Shown: positions 8,692 to 17,692, numbered from the stretch's first letter. The stretch: DNA of 64,000 nt from Deltaproteobacteria bacterium (GCA_018434685.1 JAHDOV010000027.1:20249-84248), one strand, 5' to 3'. The notes: generated by a model not told the origin, from the sequence alone. A program made the numbers and translations.

Positions 8692-9030
8692 ATGAACCTC
8701 ACGTGCCATGAGTGCGGGTTCACCGCCGGCTATCTCGATTTTGCCTACCTGTGCCAGAACGGCTGCCCTGCCTGCGGCGAGTCTGACCTCCGGCAATGCC
8801 CGGCCTGCGGAGCCAGATGTGTCTTCTCCCGGGCTGAATCCCTCGAGGATGAACAGGAACGCATGAAGGAGCTCTCCATGCAGCTCGCAGCCATAAGCAG
8901 AACGGACGACCCGGTGATGCGCAAGGAGGCGAAACGTCTCATAGCGACGCTTAACGCTATGAATATGCGCTGGAATAGCGAGTCGCTCAACGCATTCCTC
9001 CTCAAGAAGCAGGAGGAGCTGTTTTTCTGA
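8692..9030 (+). CDS. small zinc-ribbon protein B of the synthase operon
   Basis: A 112-residue protein with a dense N-terminal cysteine region (CHEC, CQNGCPAC, CPACGARC), able to form two metal knuckles, followed by a helical, charged C-terminal half (residues about 46-112). The N-terminal CxECG[YF]xA...F.YL pattern is shared with the preceding 76-residue protein. The ATG follows GGGAGAGTGAC. The function is unknown. Co-location with the ATPase/VWA pair hints at a role in synthase assembly, metal delivery or reactivation. Confidence 0.75.
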   Translation: MNLTCHECGFTAGYLDFAYLCQNGCPACGESDLRQCPACGARCVFSRAESLEDEQERMKELSMQLAAISRTDDPVMRKEAKRLIATLNAMNMRWNSESLNAFLLKKQEELFF

Positions 9031-9073
9031 CAGGCAGAAGCGGGGATGAAGGAGCATGGGGAGAGAGAATAAA

Positions 9074-9949
9074 ATGAAGAAACACTGCCAGGGGGAAAAG
9101 CTTAAGAATTTCAACCACAACCTGAACGTGCCTGCTCCGGAAGAACACTTCTATCTCAAGGCCGAGACGAGGGAGAACCTCGAACGGATCAGCAGACTGA
9201 GCGAAGCCCACCCGGTAAATGTCCTTGTTGCCGGGAAACAGGGGTGCGGAAAGTCCACCCTGGTCCGGCAGTTCGCTGCACGGAACAGCAGGCCGCTCGC
9301 CACGTTCCAGGTGGGGATTCTCTCGGAGCCGGGCCAGCTGTTCGGGGAGCACAGGCTCAGAGACGGACAAACCTATTTCCAGCCGTTTCTTTTTCCCCAA
9401 GCCATTCAGACACCGGGATGCGTGGTTCACCTGGAGGAGATCAACCGGCCGGAACACCCGAAGGCCCTGAATATGCTGTTTTCCGTGCTCTCCGAAGACC
9501 GGTCTGTCTGGACCGATGAACTTGGGTATATCGAGGTTGCCCCGGGCGTGATCTTTTTCGCGACCCTCAACGAGGGTGATGAATTCATCGGCACAGAGAT
9601 GCTCGACGCTGCGCTGAGAGACCGTTTCTTTGTGACGATTCTCGATTACCTGCCAATGGATGTCGAGACGAAGGTCCTTTTTGAAAAAACCGGTATCGAT
9701 GAAGGCGATGCGCTGACGATTGTAAACCTGGCAAACAGGCTGCGGACTAATACCCAGGAGCCCATAATCATTTCCACCCGCCACACGCTCATGATTGCAG
9801 AGATGGTAGCGGTGGGGGCCTCGGTGAAAGAGGCTGTGGTGGGCAGCCTTCAGATGAACTCCGATGTCCTGGAGTCGGTTCTGCTCTCGCTCCATCTCGA
9901 GCTCGGCATGCGGGAGAAGAGCCCTGATAAAGGGTATGTCGCCTACTGA
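9074..9949 (+). CDS. MoxR/NorQ-type AAA+ ATPase, BssE/TutH-like
   Basis: An AAA+ ATPase with Walker A AGKQGCGKST and Walker B/sensor VVHLEEINRPEH, plus ATLNEGDEF and a C-terminal arginine-rich lid (about 291 residues from ATG 9074). It belongs to the MoxR/NorQ/CbbQ group, whose members remodel metalloenzymes together with a VWA partner. BssE (TutH) in benzylsuccinate synthase operons is of this type and is required for toluene growth. The ATG at 9056 has AAGGAG only 1 bp away, so the ATG at 9074, behind GGGGAGAGAG, is preferred. The VWA partner follows 29 bp downstream. Confidence 0.87.
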   Translation: MKKHCQGEKLKNFNHNLNVPAPEEHFYLKAETRENLERISRLSEAHPVNVLVAGKQGCGKSTLVRQFAARNSRPLATFQVGILSEPGQLFGEHRLRDGQTYFQPFLFPQAIQTPGCVVHLEEINRPEHPKALNMLFSVLSEDRSVWTDELGYIEVAPGVIFFATLNEGDEFIGTEMLDAALRDRFFVTILDYLPMDVETKVLFEKTGIDEGDALTIVNLANRLRTNTQEPIIISTRHTLMIAEMVAVGASVKEAVVGSLQMNSDVLESVLLSLHLELGMREKSPDKGYVAY

Positions 9950-9978
9950 AGATAAGGTACGAGGGAGGAGTACCCGCC

Positions 9979-11727
9979 GTGATAACACAGGTGAGAGAAG
10001 CCGAACACGTATCTGAACGCCCGACGCTTTCAGATTTCTGGAGGAAGAACGTTGCGTATCAGGAAGCGGCGGAGCTTGCGTGTGTGTTGAAGGCATTGCG
10101 GAAGGTTGCCGGGAATATCGGCGAGAATGTCGGTCTGGTGGAGTATGCAGGCATGTCCGATCAGAGCAGCGGGAATATTATTCTCGATCCCGGTACGATT
10201 ATGGGCGCATATCCTGTGCCTCCGGACAAGATCGATGCCCTGGTGGGTCTGGTGACCCACGAGGCGCTCCACCGGAAACACTGGAGTGCATACGTGTGGA
10301 AACTCCTCGAGAGAGAGTTTTCCGGCATGTCACGGCGCAGCGTTATCGGCTTCCAGAAAATGATTCATACTGGCGAGGACATCTATGTGGACAGCACCGT
10401 AGACAGTTCGATACTCGGGGCCTATCTGAAGAAGGTGCGCTCGCATGCACTCGAAGTGGAGGCCAGGAGGCTGCCCGACGGGGACACATGTGTCGATACG
10501 CTGTTCTGGCTGTGGTGGGCGGCAGCGAGCGGATACACTGGTTGCTCAACGTTGCGGGACGCGTACCGTACGCCTCTGAGGGTTCTCGATGAGCTGTCAG
10601 AAGATCTGCTTTTGCTCAGTTGCCGATCTTCGGGAATGACAGACCGGTGCACCATCCGGGCGGATCTCTACCGGGCATCCTGGGGGGAGATTGAAGGAAT
10701 GATCCGCTCCTTCGAGATGGTGGACAAGAGACTCTATTGGTCGGCATCTCCGGGGAAAGACCTATCATGCCCCCAGGCACAGGGAAACCCGGAGAAGGGG
10801 CACAAGGCCATCCTGTCACAGGATCTCGCCAGGAGCATCAATATACAGCTTGCCGCTACGTCGGCGGATATTACCCTGCTGATTCACTCGGTTGTCGGTC
10901 ATGATTGTGCGGACGTCGTCCCCATATCCAGATGGGACTATCATATTCCTGCCCATCCGGTGGTTGACCGCCGAATGGTGAACAGGCTGAGATCGTTGTT
11001 CTACAGCTATTCAGATCGGACTGTTCATGTAAACCGGGGGATTGCAAGCGGAAGGCTGGACAAACGCCGGCTATACCGTGCGCCGCTGGACGGAAACTGT
11101 TTTTTCCAGAGAGAGCAGGTCCCCTCCCTGGACTGGAACGTAACGCTCCTGGTGGATGCCAGCGGTTCCATGCGGGGCAATAAATGGCGGATGGTGGAGA
11201 ACACCATAGCAACCATCCACAAGGCACTCCTCAATTGCGGTGTGTATTTCAAGGCATGGGCATATTTCGAGATCGACGGCGTGTGTATGCTCTCCTCTCT
11301 CGTAAAAGGCTCCAGGCTCTTTTCTGTCCCTCCGTGCGGCCAGACTGCATCGGGTCAGGCTATTCTGGCCGCCTCGCTGTTCATGCCGCGGGACCGCAAA
11401 AAGAAGGTGCTCGTACACATCACCGACGGACAGTGCAATTACGGCCTCGATGTACAGTACGGGATCGAGCACTGTCTGAAGAACAACATCGTTCTTATCA
11501 CCCTTGGGTGCGGTTGCAATCAGCAGGAAGAGATGTCCAGACAGTATGGCACTACCGTGCAGTTCATACGCAGATTCAGTCAATTGCCCGATGCAATAGA
11601 GAACCTGTTCAAATGGACAGTTGTGTACCGGGGGAACGAACGCCGTATCAGGCGGTGTCTCGCAGACAATCCGCAGAGCCTCGGGATGAACCGGATTCTT
11701 CGCGGCACGGCACATGCGCGTGCCTGA
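9979..11727 (+). CDS. VWA-domain protein, NorD/CbbO-like partner of the MoxR ATPase
   Basis: A 582-residue soluble protein. The N-terminal half contains VTHEALHRKHW, a possible metal-binding HExxH-like helix (HEALH), in the style of VWA-associated metallopeptidase-like domains. The C-terminal von Willebrand A domain carries the MIDAS motif LVDASGSM (Asp393, Ser395, Ser397) and later HITDGQCNYG. Together with the preceding ATPase this forms a MoxR-VWA chaperone pair of the kind that activates metalloenzymes such as NorB and Rubisco. GTG start at 9979 with GGGAGGAG upstream. Its presumed client is the glycyl-radical synthase (inference). Confidence 0.82.
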   Translation: MITQVREAEHVSERPTLSDFWRKNVAYQEAAELACVLKALRKVAGNIGENVGLVEYAGMSDQSSGNIILDPGTIMGAYPVPPDKIDALVGLVTHEALHRKHWSAYVWKLLEREFSGMSRRSVIGFQKMIHTGEDIYVDSTVDSSILGAYLKKVRSHALEVEARRLPDGDTCVDTLFWLWWAAASGYTGCSTLRDAYRTPLRVLDELSEDLLLLSCRSSGMTDRCTIRADLYRASWGEIEGMIRSFEMVDKRLYWSASPGKDLSCPQAQGNPEKGHKAILSQDLARSINIQLAATSADITLLIHSVVGHDCADVVPISRWDYHIPAHPVVDRRMVNRLRSLFYSYSDRTVHVNRGIASGRLDKRRLYRAPLDGNCFFQREQVPSLDWNVTLLVDASGSMRGNKWRMVENTIATIHKALLNCGVYFKAWAYFEIDGVCMLSSLVKGSRLFSVPPCGQTASGQAILAASLFMPRDRKKKVLVHITDGQCNYGLDVQYGIEHCLKNNIVLITLGCGCNQQEEMSRQYGTTVQFIRRFSQLPDAIENLFKWTVVYRGNERRIRRCLADNPQSLGMNRILRGTAHARA

Positions 11728-11740
11728 GAGGACTCGTAAG

Positions 11741-11818
11741 ATGAATGATCGAATACAGTCATATCGGAAAAACCAGGATGTGATGGAGGGGCAGGAGGTC
11801 TTTCGTAAAGAGGCGTAA
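11741..11818 (+). CDS. possible 25-residue micro-ORF
   Basis: A short frame starts with MNDRIQ and ends QEVFRKEA before TAA, lying in the 138-bp gap between the VWA gene and the sirtuin gene. A weak GAGGACTC lies upstream. The composition is hydrophilic with no recognisable motif. It may be leader peptide, remnant or chance. Confidence 0.2.
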   Translation: MNDRIQSYRKNQDVMEGQEVFRKEA

Positions 11819-11865
11819 ACCTAATTTCACTGGACACGAACGGATGTGTTCGAAAGGCGGGAGAC

Positions 11866-12750
11866 ATGGAAGAGACATATCGGCAGGCGGCAGATGTCAT
11901 ATCACACTCCGGCTACGGGGTTGTCTTGAGCTGTGCCGGCATGTCAGCAGAAACCGAGACCGTGACATGCCGGCATCGAAAAGGTCTATGGAAACGCTAT
12001 CCGGAGGTCGGCAGGTACGGGATACTTGGTCTGCTCGGACAGTACCCTGAAGACACCTACACAATCATTCGCGATTTTATCTCTGTTCTGAAGAAGGCAC
12101 AACCGAATGCAACGCACAGGGCCCTAGTGGAACTGGAAGAAAAGGGGTATCTGGGGGCTGTTATCACCCAGAATATCGATGGTCTTCACCGAATGGCAGG
12201 CAACAGCCAGGTCTATGAACTGCACGGGAATATATATCGCCTTCGATGTCTTGTGTGCGGGAACCGGGTCACCCTGGCGGAAGACGAGTTCTTCGGGCTG
12301 GCCGACAAGGTGATCGGTACAACCTCGTTTTCCCCCGAAGCCTTGCTTTCCTCGATTCCCAGGTGCGAATGCGGCGGTTTGATGCGGCCCGATATCGTTG
12401 GGTTCGGTGAGCCGGTTCAGGATTTCGAGGCTGCCTGCGAACAGGTATGCATGTGCTCATGGATGATGATTGTCGGGACATCGGGCATCGTGTATCCGGC
12501 TGCAAGCCTGCCGTACCTGGCCAGGGAGAACAATGCCTTCATCATCGAGGTGAATGCCGAGAGAAGTAAACTGAGTCATCTTGCTGATATAGTTCTTCTC
12601 GGGACTGTCGAGAATGTTTTGCCCCTGGTCATGGAAGGGCTTGGCTCTGCGGATGAATCGGCCCCGGGCAGGTTTTCCCGCAGAAAGAGACTGCGGAGCA
12701 TATCCTGCTTGCATGATCGAAGAGACAGAGACGAAAGGAGGCGGGTCTAA
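11866..12750 (+). CDS. Sir2-family (sirtuin) NAD-dependent protein deacylase, atypical
   Basis: A 294-residue sirtuin. Recognisable are the NAD motif LSCAGMSAE, TQNIDGLH, the catalytic-His segment ELHGN, the zinc pairs CLVC and CEC, and GFGEPV. The cofactor-binding loop, normally SGIPDFR or SGIPTFR, reads TETVTCRHR, losing the conserved Pro and Phe, so catalysis may be altered. A basic C-terminal tail of about 40 residues (RRKR, RRDRDERRR) extends beyond the usual fold. The stop overlaps the start of the acyl-CoA synthetase gene (TAATG). Since bacterial sirtuins commonly deacylate acyl-CoA synthetases, control of that neighbour is a plausible role (inference). Confidence 0.85.
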   Translation: MEETYRQAADVISHSGYGVVLSCAGMSAETETVTCRHRKGLWKRYPEVGRYGILGLLGQYPEDTYTIIRDFISVLKKAQPNATHRALVELEEKGYLGAVITQNIDGLHRMAGNSQVYELHGNIYRLRCLVCGNRVTLAEDEFFGLADKVIGTTSFSPEALLSSIPRCECGGLMRPDIVGFGEPVQDFEAACEQVCMCSWMMIVGTSGIVYPAASLPYLARENNAFIIEVNAERSKLSHLADIVLLGTVENVLPLVMEGLGSADESAPGRFSRRKRLRSISCLHDRRDRDERRRV

Positions 12751-14390
12751 TGAGCATTGAATGGAGTGTCGGATACATTCCCTACAAACGGGCCTTGATG
12801 GCACCGCATAAGAAAGCAGTTATTTACGAGGATTGTCCGGTAACATACCAGGAACTCAATGAACGGATCAACCGGTGTGCCCACTTCCTCGTGAAAAAGG
12901 GCATCAAGAAGGGAGACAGGGTGGCGGTAGTGCTGCTCAACTGTCTCGAATTCCTGGAGCTCTATTTTGCTTCGGCCAAGCTCGGGATCATCTTTGTCCC
13001 CTTGAACTGGCGTCTGGCAGGACCTGAGCTTGAGTATCAGCTCAATGATTCCGGGGCGCGTATGCTCGTCTTTCATGACTCTTTCCTGGGCAGTGTAGAC
13101 CTGATCAGAATGAGCCTGAAGGTGGAACGGGACAAGTTCATTTACTTGAGGAGTGACAGCACCCTTCCGCCGGGGTTTGAACTGCCGAAATGTCCGGACT
13201 GGGCAGAGGATTACCGGGTGCTGGTGCAGGAAAATCCCAGGGACGAGGTGATCCCGGACTGTCCGGTGGTCCTGGATGATCCGCTGGCAATCGTCTATAC
13301 CTCGGGTGTGACGGGAAACCCGAAGGGGACGATTGTTTCACACCTCCAGACATTCTTTAAGAATTTCCAGGTAGGTATCTATGTTGACGGTCACGCCGAC
13401 GATGTATTGATCGCCCAGATGCCCCTGTTTCATTCCGGAGGGCTGTTCATCGTGTCTACCCCGGCACTGAATATGGGCATGACAATGGTCATGCGAAGAG
13501 GCTTCGATGCAAACGAGTTCGCCGAGGATATCCAGCGCTACAAGGGGACCATCGTTTTCGCCCTGACCACCATGTGGCGGCTTATCCTCGAAACCGGCAA
13601 GCTCGATCAGATTGATGTAGGCAGTGTGCGTTGTGTCATCGGGGGAGGTGAACGTACGCCGCCAAGTCTGTTCGATGAACTGGCAAAACGTGGACTTTTC
13701 ATGCAGCAGGGGTTCGGTCAGACGGAGAACTCGGCCATGATGCTGCTTCCCCGTGATGATATCCACCGGAAGATGGGATCCATCGGCAAGCCCGGTTTCT
13801 TCACCGAGACCTGGATTGCAGGTGAAGACGGGAGGAGACTGCCGCCCGGGGAGATCGGAGAGATAATGGCCAAGGGACCTACGGTGATGAGCGGATACTG
13901 GAACATGCACGATGAAACCGCAGCAACCATCAATGACGGGGCGCTCCACACGGGTGATCTCGGGTATATGGATGAAGAAGGATACTACTACATAGTCGAC
14001 AGGGCCAAGGACATGTACCGTTCCGGCGGTGAGAATGTGTACCCTGCAGAGGTGGAGAAGGTCCTGGCCACTCATCCCAGAATATCACAGGTGGCCATCA
14101 TCGGGGTCCCTGATGAGAAGTGGGGGGAGGTGGGCATGGGTTTCATCGTGCCTGTAGACAACCAGGAGATTCCCCTTTCCGAGATACAGGATTTTCTCAA
14201 GGGGAAGGTGGCCAGATACAAGTTTCCGCGCACGTATCATTTTGTCAAGGAGCTGCCGCTGACAGCCACCATGAAGGTAAAAAAGAGCGAGCTCAAGGCG
14301 AAATACGGGGGGGGTGAGTTCATTGCGGGTATCCGAGCCGGGGGATGGGGAGAGAGTGAATATCGGGAGATGAAAGGAAGGATGCCATGA
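12750..14390 (+). CDS. AMP-forming acyl-CoA synthetase
   Basis: A 546-residue ANL-superfamily ligase. Motifs are the P-loop [12 protein letters not shown], the A5 motif GFGQTE, the A8/hinge region [11 protein letters not shown] with [16 protein letters not shown], and the C-terminal catalytic Lys region [10 protein letters not shown]. It would form the CoA thioester of a carboxylic acid with ATP. In this operon the likely substrate is the substituted succinate made by the synthase, as proposed for AssK in alkane degraders (inference). AAAGGAGG lies inside the end of the sirtuin gene; start and stop codons overlap (TAATG), and its own stop overlaps the next ATG, so the three genes look translationally coupled. 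Confidence 0.9.
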   Translation: MSIEWSVGYIPYKRALMAPHKKAVIYEDCPVTYQELNERINRCAHFLVKKGIKKGDRVAVVLLNCLEFLELYFASAKLGIIFVPLNWRLAGPELEYQLNDSGARMLVFHDSFLGSVDLIRMSLKVERDKFIYLRSDSTLPPGFELPKCPDWAEDYRVLVQENPRDEVIPDCPVVLDDPLAIVYTSGVTGNPKGTIVSHLQTFFKNFQVGIYVDGHADDVLIAQMPLFHSGGLFIVSTPALNMGMTMVMRRGFDANEFAEDIQRYKGTIVFALTTMWRLILETGKLDQIDVGSVRCVIGGGERTPPSLFDELAKRGLFMQQGFGQTENSAMMLLPRDDIHRKMGSIGKPGFFTETWIAGEDGRRLPPGEIGEIMAKGPTVMSGYWNMHDETAATINDGALHTGDLGYMDEEGYYYIVDRAKDMYRSGGENVYPAEVEKVLATHPRISQVAIIGVPDEKWGEVGMGFIVPVDNQEIPLSEIQDFLKGKVARYKFPRTYHFVKELPLTATMKVKKSELKAKYGGGEFIAGIRAGGWGESEYREMKGRMP

Positions 14391-15385
14391 GAAAAAAGAT
14401 AGCATTGATCGGTTCAGGAAATGTCGGGCAGATTGTAGCCCTTCGTCTTGCGGAGATGGATCTGGCCGACATCGTGCTGATCGGCGGAATACATATGGGG
14501 AGGACCGCAGGCCGGGCCCTTGACCTTGCCGAGGCAGCACCTCTCGAGGGATACCATAAGCGGATTGTGGGGTACACCGGAGAGTTTGCCGCCATACGGG
14601 ATTCGGATATTGTTGTGATATCGGCGGGTATCCCCCGGAGACCGGGCATGAGCAGGGATGATCTGCTGGGTATGAATACTTCGATAGTGCGGATGGTGTC
14701 TGAGAAGGTTGCAGAACTTGCTCCGAACGCCATTGTGATCGTGGTTACCAATCCTCTGGATGCCATGTGTCACGTGGCCTACGAGGCAACGGGATTCCCA
14801 CGGCACCGGATCATCGGGATGGCAGGAGTACTGGATTCGGCACGGTTTGCCACCTTCATCGGGATGGAGCTCAATGTTTCCGTTGAAAATGTCTCGGCAT
14901 GTGTCCTGGGGGGGCATGGAGACAGCATGGTGCCGTTGCCGCGGTACACCTCCGTTGCCGGGATACCGCTGACCCATCTGCTGCATGAAGAACAGATAGA
15001 GGCCCTGGTGAGAAGGACACGCACGGGCGGGGCAGAGATCGTCAATCTCTTGAAGACCGGCAGCGCCTACTTTGCGCCGGCGTGCGCCGTCAAGGAGATG
15101 GTGGAGGCAATTATCAAGGACAAGAAAAAGATCCTCCCCTGTTCCGCCTATCTTGAGGGCGAGTATGGTATTCACGGGGTTTTTGTCGGGGTCCCGGTAA
15201 AACTGGGTGAAGAGGGGATCGAGGAGATTCTGGAGATCGAGCTCAGTGCAGACGAACAGGGTGCACTGCTGGACTCGGCAAATTCCGTGAAGACCCTTGT
15301 GGATAAGATAAGAAAGATGGCCCAGGGGAAAGAAACCATCGTGGCTCTCGGTCGTAAATCAAAGGCCCGCCAGGTTCATAGCTGA
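14387..15385 (+). CDS. malate dehydrogenase-like (LDH/MDH family) oxidoreductase
   Basis: A 332-residue LDH/MDH-family protein. It shows the Rossmann GSGNVG motif, the MDH-type substrate arginines in [17 protein letters not shown], and the catalytic His region GGHGDSMVP. Arg in the specificity loop indicates malate/oxaloacetate rather than lactate. The acidic residue normally ending beta-2 (…LLD…) is replaced: the strand reads [10 protein letters not shown], with Gly plus a nearby Arg, which could shift cofactor preference toward NADP(H). In the operon it may serve fumarate/malate turnover feeding the fumarate-adding synthase (inference). Last gene of the cluster; start overlaps the previous stop (ATGA). 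Confidence 0.88.
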   Translation: MRKKIALIGSGNVGQIVALRLAEMDLADIVLIGGIHMGRTAGRALDLAEAAPLEGYHKRIVGYTGEFAAIRDSDIVVISAGIPRRPGMSRDDLLGMNTSIVRMVSEKVAELAPNAIVIVVTNPLDAMCHVAYEATGFPRHRIIGMAGVLDSARFATFIGMELNVSVENVSACVLGGHGDSMVPLPRYTSVAGIPLTHLLHEEQIEALVRRTRTGGAEIVNLLKTGSAYFAPACAVKEMVEAIIKDKKKILPCSAYLEGEYGIHGVFVGVPVKLGEEGIEEILEIELSADEQGALLDSANSVKTLVDKIRKMAQGKETIVALGRKSKARQVHS

Positions 15386-15655
15386 TCACGAATCTGGTGA
15401 TACTTCTCTGTTGACGCCCGGGATTACATTTCGGCAGGACAGCCGAATTGGACGAATCTCAGTTTCACCCGGAGGGAGAGGACTCCGCCGCGGCGGAATT
15501 GCCCGAGATCACAATAACCCGTCTCATTGAATCCGTCTTAGCATCCGCTTCCCGCAGTACAGGGTCCAGGGCCTGCCCTGGGGTTTATACCATTGAACCC
15601 ACATTTTAGAGGTGAATACATTGATAATGTCCAACATCCTCTTATGTCCTTGTTC

Positions 15656-15680
15656 TGTAGGAGCGGCTTCAGCCGCGACC
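15656..15680 (+). repeat. REP-type palindrome, copy 1
   Basis: TGTAGGAGCGGCTTCAGCCG continues as CGACC. The core GCGGCT-TC-AGCCGC is a perfect hairpin headed by GTAGG, matching a widespread proteobacterial REP family usually mobilised by RAYT (TnpA-REP) transposases. Further copies lie at 39351 and 57533. It sits in the 513-bp gap between the malate dehydrogenase-like gene and the ABC binding protein, where I see no gene. Confidence 0.75.
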
Positions 15681-15755
15681 TGGTCCTTGGAATGTGAGCT
15701 CAATTTCGCACACAGCAGTTGACAACAGGCCGCCCTCATCATGGTTCCCGAAGGG

Positions 15756-15784
15756 TTGACATTAAATGACCGGGGGCTATTGTA
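15756..15784 (+). promoter_or_regulatory. sigma-70-type promoter before the ABC transporter genes
   Basis: A perfect -35 TTGACA (15756-15761) is followed after 17 bp by ATTGTA, or after 16 bp by TATTGT, as the -10. It lies about 115 bp upstream of the binding-protein start and points toward it. Confidence 0.45.
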
Positions 15785-15898
15785 GTATGCAGGTCGTTCA
15801 TTCTTTCTTTATATACAGGATGTTCTCCTGGCAGAGGGTGGTTTCAGCCTCGATACAGGGGCGGGCAATGATCTGGGAAATAAGGAGGTAGATGTCAT

Positions 15899-16732
15899 AT
15901 GAAGAAACTAGGCATAGTACTGACGGCGGTGATTGCAGTAGTGTTCAGCATGGTTGTCTCCGGGAGTCTGTCTGCAAAGAGCCTCATGGCTGACCTCACC
16001 AATGAAAGCACCGTGGAGCAGGTGCTCAAGCGCGGAGTTCTGCGGGTGGGCATGTCCACCTTTGTGCCCTGGGCAATGAAAGACAAGACCGGCAAGCTGG
16101 TCGGCTTCGAGATCGATGTGGCCACCAGGCTGGCCGAGGATATGGGCGTGAAGGTCGAGTTCATTCCCACCAAGTGGTCGGGCATCATCCCGGCGCTCCT
16201 GACCGGCAAGTTCGACATCATCATCGGGGGCATGGGTATTCTGCCCGAACGGAGCATCAAGGTGAATTTCTCCAACCCGTACGACTATACGGGCATGTCC
16301 ATCGTGGCGCACAAGGAGCTTGCCGCGGGGTTCGACTCCCTCGACGACTTCGACAAGCCCGAGGTAACCATTGCCGCACGCATCGGGACAACCGCGGCTG
16401 CCGCGGTAAAGAAGCACTGCCCGAAGGCACAGCTAAGGCTCTTCGACGATGAATCCCAGGCAGTGCAGGAACTGCTGAACGGCAGGGTACATGCCATGGT
16501 CGCATCGGCGCCGCTGCCCGCATTCCAGGCGCTCAAATATCCCGACAGGCTGTTCCTGCCGCTCAAGGGAAACTTTACCAGGGAACCCATCGGTTTTGCC
16601 GTGGTCAAAGGCGATGTGGACACGCTCAATTACCTGAACAGCTGGATCTACGTGGTGGAGTCGGAAGGATGGCTTGCCGAACGCAAACAGTACTGGTTCG
16701 AGACAGACCAGTGGGAGAGCCTGGTCAAATAG
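15899..16732 (+). CDS. periplasmic substrate-binding protein of an amino-acid-type ABC transporter
   Basis: A 277-residue family-3 solute-binding protein with a signal peptide (MKK plus a hydrophobic stretch to about residue 22). The mature protein shows the LRVGM start, the GFEIDVATRLAEDMGVKVEF signature, and IIGGMGILPERS, typical of polar amino acid receptors. The ligand cannot be told from sequence. A strong AAGGAGGT at about 15882-15889 precedes ATG 15899. The permease gene follows 84 bp downstream; no ATPase gene is nearby. Confidence 0.9.
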   Translation: MKKLGIVLTAVIAVVFSMVVSGSLSAKSLMADLTNESTVEQVLKRGVLRVGMSTFVPWAMKDKTGKLVGFEIDVATRLAEDMGVKVEFIPTKWSGIIPALLTGKFDIIIGGMGILPERSIKVNFSNPYDYTGMSIVAHKELAAGFDSLDDFDKPEVTIAARIGTTAAAAVKKHCPKAQLRLFDDESQAVQELLNGRVHAMVASAPLPAFQALKYPDRLFLPLKGNFTREPIGFAVVKGDVDTLNYLNSWIYVVESEGWLAERKQYWFETDQWESLVK

Positions 16733-16816
16733 TCTTCGCCACAGACGGACCTGTCCTTCGACCCTGCGACCATGCTCCCTTGACGGGGTGAACACCAGGA
16801 GATTTCAGGGGTATTT

Positions 16817-17692
16817 TTGGAACGAAGAAGAAAGATTACGCTGCTCGATATTGTCCTTATCGTGCTCCTCACCGGTGCCTGCGTGTGGCTGTTTCACCGC
16901 ATCCGGGTGGAGCTCAACTACCGGTGGAACTGGTCTGTCATTCCCCAGTACCTCTTCCGGTACGACCCGGAAAAGGGTTATTTCGTACCCAACCTGCTCA
17001 TGAAGGGATTCTTTACGACCCTGAAGCTGAGCGTGTGGGCAACCGTTTTTGCCACCCTGCTCGGGTCCGTCATGGCCCTGTTCAGGTTGAGCAGAAGCCT
17101 GTTCAAGCGCATGATCGGCAGGACGTATGTGGAGCTGGTGAGGAACATGCCGCCGCTCGTCCTGGTCTTCATCCTCTACTTTTTCATCAGCGACCAGATA
17201 CTGTCCCTGCTCGGCATAGAGGAGTTCCTGCGATCGCTGTCGCCTTCCATGCAGAAACTCCTCACGTGGTGTTTTTCCACCCCGGCACAGTTTCCGGTCT
17301 TTGCCTCGGGATTGTTCACCCTGGTGCTGTACGAGGGGGCATACATCACCGAGATCATCAGGGCCGGGATTCAGTCCATTGACCGGGGACAGTGGGAGGC
17401 ATCGAGTGCCATGGGGCTGTCGTGGTGGCAGCAGATGCGCCATGTCATCGTTCCCCAGGCAACGGTGAGAATCCTGCCGTCGCTTGCAGGTCAGCTCATC
17501 TCCACGATAAAAGACTCTGCCATCGTGAGCGTGATTTCCATCCAGGAGCTGACATTCCAGGGCATGGAGCTCATGGCGGCAACCTACCTGACGTTTGAGG
17601 TGTGGATCACCATCACTGCCCTGTACTTCATCGTTACCTTCGGCTGTTCGCTCGGGGTCAGGAGAATGGAGCTCTCCCTGCGGAGATACTGA
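16817..17692 (+). CDS. amino-acid-type ABC transporter permease (HisM/GlnP-like)
   Basis: A 291-residue membrane protein with a first membrane segment at residues about 10-30, then the permease core containing FTTLKLSVWATVFATLLGS and the EAA cytoplasmic loop EASSAMGLSWWQQMRHVIVPQ, which docks the ATPase. The order binding protein-permease fits a polar amino acid importer. Translation appears to start at TTG 16817 with AGGGG at 16807-16811. A cognate ATP-binding subunit is missing here: the next gene is a crotonase. Confidence 0.88.
   Translation: MERRRKITLLDIVLIVLLTGACVWLFHRIRVELNYRWNWSVIPQYLFRYDPEKGYFVPNLLMKGFFTTLKLSVWATVFATLLGSVMALFRLSRSLFKRMIGRTYVELVRNMPPLVLVFILYFFISDQILSLLGIEEFLRSLSPSMQKLLTWCFSTPAQFPVFASGLFTLVLYEGAYITEIIRAGIQSIDRGQWEASSAMGLSWWQQMRHVIVPQATVRILPSLAGQLISTIKDSAIVSVISIQELTFQGMELMAATYLTFEVWITITALYFIVTFGCSLGVRRMELSLRRY

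Noticed and set aside
8692..9030. rubredoxin
   Set aside because: Cysteine spacing is not the rubredoxin CPxCG...CPxCG pair at fixed distance, and a helical tail follows; called a zinc-ribbon protein instead.
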